This document shows positions 21,511 through 32,345 of a stretch of DNA of 64,000 nt, in pieces. The position numbers were made by a program, and so were the translations under genes. The DNA comes from Symbiodinium sp. CCMP2592. Taxonomy: Eukaryota; Sar; Dinophyceae; Suessiales; Symbiodiniaceae. The notes below the pieces were generated by a model, which saw only the letters and a program-made list of their open reading frames with translations, had not been told where the DNA came from and ran no database searches. Position 1 is the stretch's first letter, and every line of letters begins with the position of its first letter. The DNA is taken from the NCBI GenBank assembly GCA_905221615.1, contig CAJNDT010003402.1:486750-550749 (forward strand), given 5' to 3'.

Positions 21511-21874
21511 CTAAACCGTAAACCCCAAAACCCTGAAGCCCTAAACGAGGCCCTACACCCTAAAACCAAACCCGAAGCCCTTGTAGACCCATTATTATCT
21601 TATAGATGCCACCACCTAAACCGTTAACCCTGAACCCCAAACCTCAAAACCCTTAACCCTCTACAAGATTCTTCAAGCAAAAGGCCCTTCACACCCTAAA
21701 CTACAAACTCTCAAAGCCCAGAAGCCCTAAACCCTTACCCTGAAACTCCACAATCCTCCAAACCCAAACCCTAAACCCACATTCAGAAACCCGGAAACCC
21801 CAAATTTCGAATCCTAAACCCCTATAGAAATCCAGACACCCTACAACCCTGAAGCCCGAAGACCCGTGAAAGGT

Positions 21875-22037
21875 CTACTTAAAGGATCATGGGACTTAGT
21901 AACTAGGGTTATAATTAGGGTAACTATACTTATAACCCCAAACCCTAAACCCTCTAGATCCCTCTAAGGAACCCTATAAGGATCCCTTTTAAGGACTCCT
22001 AAACCTTACTTACTAAGTCCCATGATCCTCCAAGTAG
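21875..22037. mobile_element. TIR element, family 1, copy 4, with telomere-like insert
   Basis: Both ends are intact (CTACTTAAAGGATCATGGGA; CCCATGATCCTCCAAGTAG). The interior is about 40 bp longer than in the other copies. After CTTATAACCCCA it switches to AACCCTAAACCCTCTAGATCC and other sequence before rejoining at CCTTACTTACTAAGTCC. Confidence 0.85.
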
Positions 22038-22329
22038 GCCGCCTGGGTAGAGGCCTGACACCCTTACCCTAAAGCACTAAACCCTAAAACCCTTGTAGAA
22101 CCTTTATATAGAATATAGAACTTCTTTAGCAAGACCTGGCTTGAGGCCTTACACCCTCACCCTAAAGCCCTAAGCCCTAAAACCCTTGTAGAACCCTTAC
22201 TTATTTTGGACTGTTCTAGTAACCCTGAAGTCCTGAACCCTACCCTAAACCCTAAACCCTAACCTAAAACCCAGAGGCCTAGGCTCCCTGAGCCCAGGAG
22301 AGCCGCCAACTTCGTGCCGACGGCCTCGT

Positions 22330-22620
22330 GGCCTCGGAGGGTTTCAGGGTTTAGGGGGTTAAGGGTTTAGGGGATTTAGGGTTTAGGGTTTAGGACATTT
22401 GGGGTTTAGGGTTTAGGGGGTTTAGGGTTTACGACATTTGGGGTTTAGGGTTTAGGACATTTGCGGTTTAGGGTTTCGGGTTTAGGACATTTGGGGTTTA
22501 AGGTTTAGGATGTAAGGGTTTTGGGTTTAGGGGGTTAAGGGTTGAGGGTTGAACGTTGAGGGTTTAGGGTTTAAGGTTTTGGGGTTCTGGTCTGAGGGTG
22601 AGGGTTTTGGGGTTGATTTA
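22330..22620. repeat. TTTAGGG-type tract with a GACATTTGGGG variant
   Basis: Telomere-like units are interspersed four times with GGACATTTGGGGTTTAGGG, which suggests a local higher-order repeat of about 30-45 bp. Confidence 0.7.
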
Positions 22621-22987
22621 GGGTTTGACGATTGCGAGGCCTGGGGGTTGTTCAGGGTTTTGGAGGTGAAGGTTTCAGAAGGGCTCTACAAGGGCTCCAA
22701 ACTTGATAAGGTTTCTATACTGGTTCTATATGGGTTCTACAAGGGTTCTATGAGGGTTCTGTAAGGATTCTAGACGGGTTTAGGGTTGGGGCAAGGCTTA
22801 GCCTCAGGTAGCGATGCCTAGAAGTTCAGGGTTACGAAGACCACGAAGGTTTGAATACCTATGAAAGAGAGGTTTAGGGCCTAGGGTTTTGGAGGTGAGG
22901 ATTTAGGGCTTAGAGATGAAAGCTTTCTGGGTCTAGGGAATAGGGTGTGGGAGGCTGGGGGTTGGAATTTGGGGTTAAGGTAAAAGC

Positions 22988-23073
22988 CAGAAAGTTGGAA
23001 TATGATTATCCTAACCCTTCTATGGTAAATTATAGGGTATCCTACCATGAAACCATATTCCAACTTTCTGGAG
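22988..23073. mobile_element. TIR element, family 7, beside a reverse-transcriptase remnant
   Basis: CCAGAAAGTTGGAATATG at the left is perfectly inverted at the right (CATATTCCAACTTTCTGG). It is the shortest of the elements (86 bp). One copy is seen. Confidence 0.75.
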
Positions 23074-23079
23074 TTTCCT

Positions 23080-23490
23080 ATAAGGGTTTACTGGCAGCAC
23101 AGAGAGAGTTATCGCAGCTGCAGTTTGAAAGCTGCCCATGAAGACGACGACGCGCCGTAGTAGCAGCGGAAGCAGTGCAAAGGAGCTTCGTTCCTGCTGC
23201 CGGGCCAGGTAAGCGAACTGAGGCAAAGATTGCAGATACTGATGTATATGTGGGCGAAGACGCTGCTGCAAGATTCTGGCCATGGCTCGCCCACCGGCCT
23301 CTGTCAGGCCAATTGGACGAAGGTGTTTCGGCTCAAGCGGCCTGGAGATCTTTGGCACCAGTGTGAGCCACGCGTCCTTCCACAACTGCGGCACTTGACC
23401 AAACGGAATGGCGGAGTGAGCAAGGCACGGTGCCAGGATGTCGGCGCAGCTCCTCCAGAGATGCTGATGCCACCACTACGACGACGACGG
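23080..23490 (-). pseudogene. Non-LTR (LINE-type) reverse-transcriptase fragment
   Basis: The minus-strand frame reads LWRSCADILAPCLA, then QLWKDAWLTLVPK, LRPIGLTEAGGRAMARILQQ, and LPQFAYL. This is the N-terminal part of the RT domain of LINE-type elements: the P..W..A....PK block followed by the LRPI motif and the QFAY block before the region A aspartates. After AYL the match to the family is lost and the frame drifts into non-coding sequence, so the YADD catalytic box is absent. The fragment covers about 130 residues out of several hundred for a full RT. The frame is open upstream of the apparent GTG at 23394, so this is an internal piece of a dead element. Confidence 0.75.
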
Positions 23491-23499
23491 CTACCTGTT

Positions 23500-25368
23500 T
23501 GAGGACTTATATAAAGAAGTCATATAAGGGGTCCCTAAACCTCTAAACCCTAAACCCTACTCCAAACCCCAAAACGGATAAGATTTCTCAAATCCTAAAC
23601 CCTAAACGCTAAGCCCCTGAACCCCTAACCCTTAAACCCTAACACCCTAAATCCCTAAATCCTACTCCAAAACCCCCAAAACCTCGAAGCCTCAAGGCCC
23701 AAGCTTGGGCGCCGGCTGAAGCCGGGTTCAGCACCTCCACGGGGAGGGTCGCAAGAACGGCATTCTTTGTGTAGGATTCGGCTTAGGGGCTTTAGTGTTG
23801 AGGGGTTTAGGGTTTAGGCTTCAGGGGCTTAGGGTTTAGGGTCTCGGATTTTGAGGATCAGAGCTTTCAGGATTTGGGATTCGCAGGGCACCTGCTGGGT
23901 GTGGGCTGAATAAGAACACGGATCAGCATTATGTCGAAGCCTGCATAATGGTACCATCCCTTTGGAGTCCTTTTTTTATAGTACCATCTCACAGGGCTCC
24001 TCTTTTATAGTACCATCCCTCTGGGCTTCTTTTATATAATCTCTCTGGGCTCCTTCTTTACAGCAACTATAACACGAAACAGCCCACACCTAAGCCCGAA
24101 TCAAGCCCTGCACCCCAAACCCTGACGCCGCACATCCTAACTTCGCAAAACCGCAAACCCCTCAACCCAAACCCCGCCCGAGCCTGTCCCTCAAAACTTT
24201 ACACACCAAGTACAACCGCGAAACAACATCCCGAACGACCAAGCCCCAGACTACCCCCTAAGAAACACTAAACCCTACCACCCCAAAGTCCCGAAGCCTT
24301 ATCCCGAAGCCCGAGGCTAAAACCCTAACCCCTAGAGCACAAAGTCCTAAAACCGGAACTGTTGCAACTGACCCCCATTTTGCTAAAAAATAAAACCCAG
24401 AAACCCTCAGACCAGAAACTTCCAATCCCCCGCAAGTATTGCAAGTGTGCCAAAAGCCCACATTTCGTGGTTGTGCTTGTGAGTGTGATGGAATTTGATT
24501 GTTGGTGCTACCAGTTGTTCTGTGGATGTGTAGAAAAATTCTAAACCACACCCTCAACCCTGGACCACAGAACCGTAAAACCCTAGCAGAACCCGTATAG
24601 GTACCCTTACAGATCCCTTCAAAGGGGAACCCCCAACTACCCAGCCTTTGGCTCCCGGAAACTTAGCCGCGCCGTGGGCTTCGGGCTTCCCTCCGACGTG
24701 GCCGGCTGCCTTTGGTGCGGTTCTTGGGGCTTCGAAGTTTTGAGGTTTGGGGTTTAGGGTTTTGGAGTTTTGGGGCTGGAGAGAAAGTGGTATTTGAGTT
24801 TTCGAGGTTTGGGGATTTTGATTCAGACGGTTTCGAATTGCGGTTCAGGTGCGGACTCTCGGAGTCTACAGAGTCTTACAGGGCCGCCTTCGGGTTTGGA
24901 TGTCTGGGTCGGGTCGGGTTTGGGATGGACGTGGGCTCTGTTTCGGTAGCTGTTTGAACTGTTTCTGAAGGGTTTCAACCGTCTTGCTGCTTCCAGATGA
25001 ATGGGAATGATGTTCATGATGGTCATGATGGTACTGATGCTGGAAATGACAAAAGCCACGAGGTACGTGCTGGGTTGACAGCGATGATCACTGTGATAAT
25101 CGTAACGCGCTGTCTCTCAACCTAAAACCCTAGACAACCCTACACCTCAACGCAAAACCTAAACCCTGCATCCTCCCTAAACCCTGCATCCTCCCTAAAC
25201 CCTGCATCCTCCCTAAACCCTGCATCCTCCTTAAACCCTAAACCCTCCTTAAACCCTAAACCCCTAAACCCTGAATCCTGCGGGCATGCCACTCTCTGAC
25301 AACCAAGCGCGATCCATCAAGTCCATGCTGGGCGCCAACCTGGCAAGTTTCGGATTTTCGGGGAGAGT
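23500..25368. other. No supported gene; telomere-like DNA and a small tandem
   Basis: Telomere-like words are dense at 23525-23690 and 25140-25275; the latter contains four GCATCCTCCCTAAACCCT units. At 23945-24065 a short tandem of TAGTACCATC with GGGCTCCTTTT occurs three to four times. I find no coding region that I can defend. Confidence 0.4.
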
Positions 25369-25486
25369 CTACTTAAAGGATCATGGGACTTAGTAGCTAG
25401 GGTTATAATTAGGGTAACTGTAACTATACTTATAACCCCAATTAAGGTACCGATAACCTTACTTACTAAGTCCCATGATCCTCCCA
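25369..25486. mobile_element. TIR element, family 1, copy 5
   Basis: The left end is CTACTTAAAGGATCATGGGA. The right end has GTCCCATGATCCTCCCAG and so differs in the last bases. The interior contains a 6-bp duplication (AACTGTAACTATAC). Confidence 0.85.
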
Positions 25487-26184
25487 GCAGCCCTGACCCC
25501 TAAATCGTAAACAACGAAAGCTTGGAGTTTAAGGTTTGGGGCTCTAAGCACATGGCACTGAACCCCAAAGCCTAAAACTGGAGCGAGCTACTGGTGCAGC
25601 AACAACTAGCGCAAACTAACCAGCCTAAACCTAAACCCTGAAGCTCAGAGCCCAAACCCTGAAGCTTAAAGCCAACCAGCCTCACTTTCAAAATTCGAGA
25701 CCCTGAACCCCCAAGCCCTACATCCTGAAACTTCTGAACCGCAAAACTGAACCCTGAAAGACCCACGCCCTGAACCCTTTTGCTGGTGAGAGAGAGGGAG
25801 GGTCATGAGCCAGCAGAAGCGATGTCATGCTTCCTTTCACGAGGTTTTGGGGGTTTTGCATTTAAATGTTTAGGGTTTAGGGTTGACGCCGCGCAGAGCG
25901 GCAATCGCGATGCCGTCATTGTGGCGGCAGCACAGCGGTCAGAACACAAGCATCCGCGACGGTGTGCTCCGGACATCGCCAGACCTCAGCGTATTCGACA
26001 CGTGGCAGGTGCCCTTAGGCGCATCCTTCTCACCGCCCTACATGCCCCTTCGGGTAAGAAAAGACCACGAGAATTGGCTGCTTGCCGTAGCTGAGGCATT
26101 GATTCATTGATTCACTCATCACGGTCCTGCTTCCTCTGCCGACAGCGGCACAGGAAGCGCCACTTCTTGAGCCACATCGCCCTC

Positions 26185-26300
26185 AATCCTAAACCCTAAA
26201 CCCTGAACCTTAAAACACTAAACCCTAAACCCTGAACCTTAAAACACTAAACCCTAAACTCTGAACCCTAAACCCTAAACTCTGAACCCTAAACCCCAAA
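26185..26300. repeat. Telomere-like array with a CTGAACC variant
   Basis: CCCTAAACCCTGAACC units, including a duplicated 35-bp block (CTTAAAACACTAAACCC). Confidence 0.75.
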
Positions 26301-26382
26301 CCCAAACCCAGAACCCTAAAGCTCCACCCAAAACGCTACAAGCCGCTAAAGCCCTTGAAGGAACCCTTGTGGATTCCTTCAT

Positions 26383-26435
26383 ATGGGAGTTTCCGAAAAT
26401 TAGGGGTTCCTTACTTTGGGGTCCTTATATAAGCC
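26383..26435. mobile_element. TIR element, family 4, truncated copy
   Basis: Only the left half is present: ATGGGAGTTTCCGAAAATTA followed by TTACTTTGGGGTCCTTATA. The matching right end is missing. Confidence 0.6.
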
Positions 26436-26720
26436 CATCACCCTGAACTCTGAACTGCAAAAGCCCCAAAGTCCTGATCCCTAGAATCCTAGAGGTAGGC
26501 TTTAGGGTTTAGGGTGTAGGGTCCCTCGAACCCGAATCCTCAAGTCTGGGGTATGGCTTAGGGTATATATGCCTTTGATTTCATTTTCCTGGCGTTGGGT
26601 TTAGGGGTTAGGGTTTAAGATGTTATCGCTCGGGGTTCCGGATGTAGGGTGTACAGTTCCTTTTGCTTTTGGGTTGAACCCCGGGGCAGAACGTCCGATG
26701 GGCAGGAACATGGACATTGC

Positions 26721-26832
26721 CTAGGATACCCAGTAACCTAAGAATAAAAAGGCCTCTCTTTTTGGTATTGGGTAACTTTATAAGGAACCTAGGACTACAA
26801 AAAGGGAATAAGGGTACTACTGGGCATCCTAG
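26721..26832. mobile_element. TIR element, family 8, with TTGC target-site repeat
   Basis: CTAGGATACCCAGTA at the left pairs with TACTGGGCATCCTAG at the right, with one mismatch. The element is flanked on both sides by TTGC (26717-26720 and 26833-26836), consistent with a 4-bp target-site duplication. Confidence 0.75.
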
Positions 26833-27059
26833 TTGCAATTGTCTTGAACCCGAATCTGCAACCGCAAAGAACCCCTAACCTGAAGCGGACATAGCAAGAG
26901 ATCCACAAGAACCCGTATAGATAGCCTTCTAGTATACGTGCCCTTGAAGGACAGCCTGAAACCCCCTATACACTGTGTTCTGTAGCAACCCCGATAGTAC
27001 ATTACCCTTGGAGGAAACCCTAACAAGCCCTAACTGTAACTTATGGCATCCGAACCCCA

Positions 27060-27205
27060 AGCACTAAACCCTAAAACCCTAAAACCCTAAACCCTAAACC
27101 CCTAAACCCTTAAACCCCTAAACCCTAAACCCTAAACCCTAAACCCTAAACCCTAAACCCCTAAACCCCTAAACCCTTAAACCCTAAACCCCTAAACATA
27201 TTTAC
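27060..27205. repeat. Telomere-like array opening module 1
   Basis: About 19 CCCTAAA/CCCCTAAA units. It is followed by CATATTTACCTATGTATATTT, which reappears with one change after the array at 30255-30370. Confidence 0.9.
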
Positions 27206-27234
27206 CTATGTATATTTAAACCCTAATGACCAAA

Positions 27235-28085
27235 ATTTCGTTGATCAAAACTCGTGGCCAGTTGATCAAAACTCGTGGCCAGTTGATCAAACTCGTGGCC
27301 AGTTGATCAAAACTCGTGGCCAGTTGATGCCCCGCCGTGTTTAGCCCCAGCGGTTTAGGGCCCCCGCCGTGTTTAGCCGCTACGGTTTAGGGCCCCCGCC
27401 GTGTTTAGCCGCTACGGTTTAGGGTCCCCGCCGTGTTTAGGCCCTACGGTTTAGGACTTTTGGCCAAAACTCGTGGCGGTTGATCAAAACTCGTGGCCAG
27501 TTGATCAAAACTCGTGGCCAGTTGATCAAAACTCGTGGCCAGTTGATCAAAACTCGTGGCCAGTTGATCCCCCGCCGTGTTTAGCCCCAGCGGTTTAGGG
27601 CCCCCGCCGTGTTTAGCCGCTACGGTTTAGGGCCCCCGCCGTGTTTAGCCGCTACGGTTTAGGGTCCCCGCCGTGTTTAGGCCCTACGGTTTAGGACTTT
27701 TGTTCAAAACTCGTGGCCAGTTGATCAAAACTGGTGGCCAGTTGATCAAAACTCGTGGCCAGTTGATCAAAACTCGTGGCCAGTTGATGCCCCGCCGTGT
27801 TTAGCCCCAGCGGTTTAGGGCCCCCGCCGTGTTTAGCCGCTACGGTTTAGGGCCCCCGCCGTGTTTAGCCGCTACGGTTTAGGGTCCCCGCCGTGTTTGG
27901 CCAGTTGATGCCCCGCCGTGTTTAGCCCCAGCGGTTTAGGGCCCCCGCCGTGTTTAGCCGCTACGGTTTAGGGCCCCCGCCGTGTTTAGCCGCTACGGTT
28001 TAGGGTCCCCGCCGTGTTTAGGCCCTACGGTTTAGGACTTTTGGCCAAAACTCGTGGCGGATCAAAACTCGTGGCGGGTTGGGCA
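27235..28085. repeat. Interleaved 21-bp and 32-bp tandem arrays (module 1)
   Basis: Runs of three to five 21-bp units (TTGATCAAAACTCGTGGCC plus AG) alternate with runs of three to four ~32-bp units (GCCGTGTTTAGCCGCTACGG plus TTTAGGGCCCCC). This pair of runs is itself repeated about four times. The 32-bp unit contains TTTAGGG-like words. Confidence 0.9.
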
Positions 28086-28171
28086 CTAGGGTTTAGGGCC
28101 TAGGGTTTGGGCACTAGGGTGTAGGGCTAGGGTTTGGGCACTAGGGTTTAGGGCCTAGGGCTTGGGCACTG

Positions 28172-29522
28172 TCCTGGGATTTTTGCCTTGGGAAGACCAT
28201 GGGTCATCCGTCTCAGATAACTGTCCTGGGATTTTTGCCTTGGGAAGACTATGGGTCATCCGTCTCAGATAACTGTCCTGGGATTTTTGCCTTGGGAAGA
28301 CTATGGGTCATCCGTCTCAGATAACTGTCCTGGGATTTTTGCCTTGGGAAGACTATGGGTCATCCGTCTCAGATAACTGTCCTGGGATTTTTGCCTTGGG
28401 AAGACTATGGGTCATCCGTCTCAGATAACTGTCCTGGGATTTTTGCCTTGGGAAGACTATGGGTCATCCGTCTCAGATAACTGTCCTTTTTGCCTTGGGA
28501 AGACTAAGACTCATCCGTCTCAGATAACTGTCCTGGGATTTTTGCCTTGGGAAGACTATGGGTCATCCGTCTCAGATAACTGTCCTGGGATTTTTGCCTT
28601 GGGAAGACTATGGGTCATCCGTCTCAGATAACTGTCCTGGGATTTTTGCCTTGGGAAGACTATGGGTCATCCGTCTCAGATAACTGTCCTGGGATTTTTG
28701 TTTTGGGAAGACTATGGGTCATCCGTCTCAGATAACTGTCCTGGGATTTTTGTTTTGGGAAGACTATGGGTCATCCGTCTCAGATAACTGTCCTGGATTT
28801 TTGCTTGGGAAGACTATGGGTCATCCGTCTCAGATAACTGTCCTGGGATTTTTGTTTTGGGAAGACTATGGGTCATCCGTCTCAGATAACTGTCCTGGGA
28901 TTTTTGCCTTGGGAAGACTATGGGTCATCCGTCTCAGATAACTGTCCTGGGATTTTTGCCTTGGGAAGACTATGGGTCATCCGTCTCAGATAACTGTCCT
29001 GGGATTTTTGCCTTGGGAAGACTATGGGTCATCCGTCTCAGATAACTGTCCTGGGATTTTTGCCTTGGGAAGACTATGGGTCATCCGTCTCAGATAACTG
29101 TCCTCCTGGGATTTCATCCGTGATAACTGTCTGGGATGGGAAGACTATGGGTCATCCGTCTCAGATAACTGGGATTTTTGTTTTGGGAAGACTATGGGTC
29201 ATCCGTCTCAGATAACTGTCCTGGATTTTTGCTTGGGAAGACTATGGGTCATCCGTCTCAGATAACTGTCCTGGGATTTTTGCCTTGGGAAGACTATGGG
29301 TCATCCGTCTCAGATAACTGTCCTGGGATTTTTGCCTTGGGAAGACTATGGGTCATCCGTCTCAGATAACTGTCCTGGGATTTTTGCCTTGGGAAGACTA
29401 TGGGTCATCCGTCTCAGATAACTGTCCTGGGATTTTTGCCTGGGGAAGACTATGGGTCATCCGTTTCAGATAACTGTCCTGGGATTTTTGCCTTTGGAAG
29501 ACTATGGGTCATCCGTCTCAAG
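28172..29522. repeat. 52-bp tandem array (module 1), about 26 units
   Basis: The unit starts TGTCCTGGGATTTTTGCC and continues TTGGGAAGACTATGGGTC, ending CATCCGTCTCAGATAAC. The spacing is 52 bp. Deletion variants occur near 28480, 28795, 29103-29170 and 29220. A 155-bp higher-order variant pattern (TTTTGTTTTGGG units) appears in the middle. The periodic open frames come from the repeat. Confidence 0.95.
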
Positions 29523-30254
29523 GCAGCCTTCTTGATGAAGGGTTTGAGCTGGAAGGTCATCGCAAAGAAACTTGACAGCTGAGCTTGCTATCGTCAAGCG
29601 ATGGCGTGACCGCAGCTTCAACTGTTGGAGGCAATGTTGTCAGGCAGTGGACACAGTCCGATGTGGAAACATTGAAAGATATGAAATCGAATTCGATAGC
29701 TGTTCTAGGTGAGGAGATTCAAGTCATGACACTTGACAGCTATGGTTGCTATCGTAAAGCGATGGCGTGACCGCAGCTTCGGCGGGTTAGGGCGATCTTG
29801 TGTTTCTTAACTAGCTCTCTTAGAAATATCGATAGCTGTTCTAGGTGAGGAGATTCAAGTCATGACACTTGACAGCTATGGTTGCTATCGTAAAGCGATG
29901 GCGTGACCGCAGCTTCGGCGGGTTAGGGCGATCTATGGCGTGACCGCAGCTTCCGCGGGTTAGGGCGATGTTGTGTTTCTTAACTAGCTCTCTTAGAAAG
30001 CTGGTCGGCAGAAATAATTTCTTAAAGTGAAGCGTGTGGCGAGAACGACTGTAAAGAAACAGCACCTGCTTGATCGAAAGAGTGAAAAGTTACGATCTGT
30101 AATAGTTGTATGTAAGTGATCTTTTAAAGATTCAAGCCAAAAGAAATAAAACTGTTAATTCTGATGTGAGGGGATTCTCTGGGCGGGTGGGGTTTCTTCT
30201 TGAAGATAGCTTGACTGGAAATAGCTTAACAAGAAATTTTCAAAGCCAGAGCTG
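29523..30254. other. Non-repetitive core of module 1 with a helix-turn-helix-like remnant
   Basis: This segment recurs at 32345-32961. It opens in frame with FLMKGLSWKVIAKKL and, in another frame, TVVAIVKRWRDRSF at the second copy. That pairing resembles the helix-turn-helix of transposases (a GLS..IAK.L helix, then a helix ending in KRWR). Stops and frameshifts interrupt it in both copies. Inside this copy a block of about 110 bp (TCGATAGCTGTTCTAGGTGA to GGGTTAGGGCGAT) is duplicated at about 29693 and 29829. A third partial GTGACCGCAGCTTC occurs at 29939. The transposase reading is inference. Confidence 0.45.
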
Positions 30255-30372
30255 CTGAACCCTAAACCCTAAACCCTAAACCCTAAACCCTAAACCCTAA
30301 ACCCCTAAACCCCTAAACCCCTAAACCTTAAACCCTAAACCCCTAAACCCTAAACCCCTAAACCCTAAACAT
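30255..30372. repeat. Telomere-like array opening module 2
   Basis: About 17 CCCTAAA/CCCCTAAA units, followed by the same CATATTTACATATGTATATT spacer as in module 1. Confidence 0.9.
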
Positions 30373-30411
30373 ATTTACATATGTATATTTAAACCCTAAT
30401 GACCAAAATTT

Positions 30412-31370
30412 CGTTGATCAAAACTCGTGGCCAGTTGATCAAAACTCGTGGCCAGTTGATCAAAACTCGTGGCCAGTTGATCAAAACTCGTGGCCAGTTG
30501 ATGCCCCGCCGTGTTTAGCCCCAGCGGTTTAGGGCCCCCGCCGTGTTTAGCCGCTACGGTTTAGGGCCCCCGCCGTGTTTAGCCGCTACGGTTTAGGGTC
30601 CCCGCCGTGTTTAGGCCCTACGGTTTAGCCGTGTTTAGGATTTTTGGCCAAAACTCGTGGCGGTTGATCAAAACTCGTGGCCAGTTGATCAAAACTCGTG
30701 GCCAGTTGATCAAAACTCGTGGCCAGTTGATCAAAACTCGTGGCCAGTTGATGCCCCGCCGTGTTTAGCCCCAGCGGTTTAGGGCCCCCGCCGTGTTTAG
30801 CCGCTACGGTTTAGGGCCCCCGCCGTGTTTAGCCGCTACGGTTTAGGGTCCCCGCCGTGTTTAGGCCCTACGGTTTAGCCGTGTTTAGGATTTTTGTCCA
30901 AAACTCGTGGCGGTTGATCAAAACTCGTGGCCAGTTGATCAAAACTCGTGGCCAGTTGATCAAAACTCGTGGCCAGTTGATCAAAACTCGTGGCCAGTTG
31001 ATGCCCCGCCGTGTTTAGCCCCAGCGGTTTAGGGCCGTGTTTAGCCGCTACGGTTTAGGGTCCCCGCCGTGTTTAGGCCCTACGGTTTAGGACCCTCCCC
31101 TCTCCTCCCCTCCCCCCCGGGCCAGTTGATCAAAACTCGTGGCCAGTTGATGCCCCGCCGTGTTTAGCCCCAGCGGTTTAGGGCCCCCGCCGTGTTTAGC
31201 CGCTACGGTTTAGGGCCCCAGTTGATCAAAACTCGTGGCCAGTTGATGCCCCGCCGTGTTTAGCGGTTTAGGGCCCCCGCCGTGTTTAGCCGCTACGGTT
31301 TAGGGCCCCCGCCGTGTTTAGCCGCTACGGTTTAGGGTCCCCGCCGTGTTTAGGCCCTACCATTTAGGAC
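30412..31370. repeat. Interleaved 21-bp and 32-bp tandem arrays (module 2)
   Basis: Organisation is as in module 1, with about four and a half rounds. In this module several 32-bp runs end with an extra GCCGTGTTTAGGATTTTTG. Confidence 0.9.
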
Positions 31371-31476
31371 CTTCCCCTCCCCTCCCCTCCCCCCCTCCCC
31401 CCTCCCCTCCCCTCCTCCCTCCCCTCCCCTCCCCTCCCCTCCCCTCCCCTCCCCCCTCCCCTCCCCCTCCCCTCCC
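31093..31476. repeat. C-rich CCTCCCC tracts
   Basis: Short at 31093-31118 and long at about 31368-31475: repeated CCCTCCCCTCCCC. The minus strand is correspondingly rich in runs of three to six G. Confidence 0.85.
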
Positions 31477-31566
31477 TGGCTTCCAGTGTTTAGCAGCCTC
31501 GGGTTTAAGGCTCAGTGTTTAGGGGCCTGGGGTTTAGGGCCAGGGCCCCCAGTGTTTAGCGGCCTA

Positions 31567-31652
31567 CGGTTTCCATCTGACAAGGCAAAAAGAAGGATGC
31601 TAGTTGATCATGCTGGTTTCCATTTTGCAAGGCAAAAACAAGGATGCCCCAG
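31567..31652. repeat. Dispersed ~40-bp repeat, copy pair 1
   Basis: GGTTTCCATCTGACAAGGCA, AAAAGAAGGATGCTAGTTGA, then a second round with GGTTTCCATTTTGCAAGGCA. The same unit is seen at 41302-41395. Confidence 0.7.
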
Positions 31653-31714
31653 CGGTTTAGCCGCTACGGTTTAGGGTCCCCGCCGTGTTTAGGCCCTACG
31701 GTTTAGGACTTTTG

Positions 31715-32345
31715 TGAAACGTCTCAGATAACTGTCCTGGGATTTTTGCCTTGGGAAGACTATGGGTCATCCGTCTCAGATAACTGTCCTGGGATTTTTG
31801 CCTTGGGAAGACTATGGGTCATCCGTCTCAGATAACTGTCCTGGGATTTTTGCCTTGGGAAGACTATGGGTCATCCGTCTCAGATAACTGTCCTGGGATT
31901 TTTGCCTTGGGAAGACCATGGGTCATCCGTCTCAGATAACTGTCCTGGGATTTTTGCCTTGGGAAGACTATGGGTCATCCGTCTCAGATAACTGTCCTGG
32001 GATTTTTGCCTTGGGAAGACTATGGGTCATCCGTCTCAGATAACTGTCCTGGGATTTTTGCCTTGGGAAGACTATGGGTCATCCGTCTCAGATAACTGTC
32101 CTGGGATTTTTGCCTTGGGAAGACTATGGGTCATCCGTCTCAGATAACTGTCCTGGGATTTTTGCCTTGGGAAGACTATGGGTCATCCGTCTCAGATAAC
32201 TGTCCTGGGATTTTTGCCTTGGGAAGACTATGGGTCATCCGTCTCAGATAACTGTCCTGGGATTTTTGCCTGGGGAAGACTATGGGTCATCCGTCTCAGA
32301 TAACTGTCCTGGGATTTTTGCCTTTGGAAGACTATGGGTCATCCG
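31715..32345. repeat. 52-bp tandem array (module 2), about 12 units
   Basis: The same unit as at 28172-29522, more uniform here. The last units carry the same TGGGGAAG and CTTTGGAAG variants as the end of the first array, which shows that the two modules share descent up to the array edge. Confidence 0.95.

Noticed and set aside
23322..23340. Dinoflagellate spliced-leader relic (TTTCGGCTCAAG)
   Set aside because: Only a partial match to the conserved leader, lying inside the reverse-transcriptase remnant; probably chance.
28407..29582. Periodic 60-75 codon frames in the 52-bp array
   Set aside because: Pure repeat translation; interrupted by deletions in the array.
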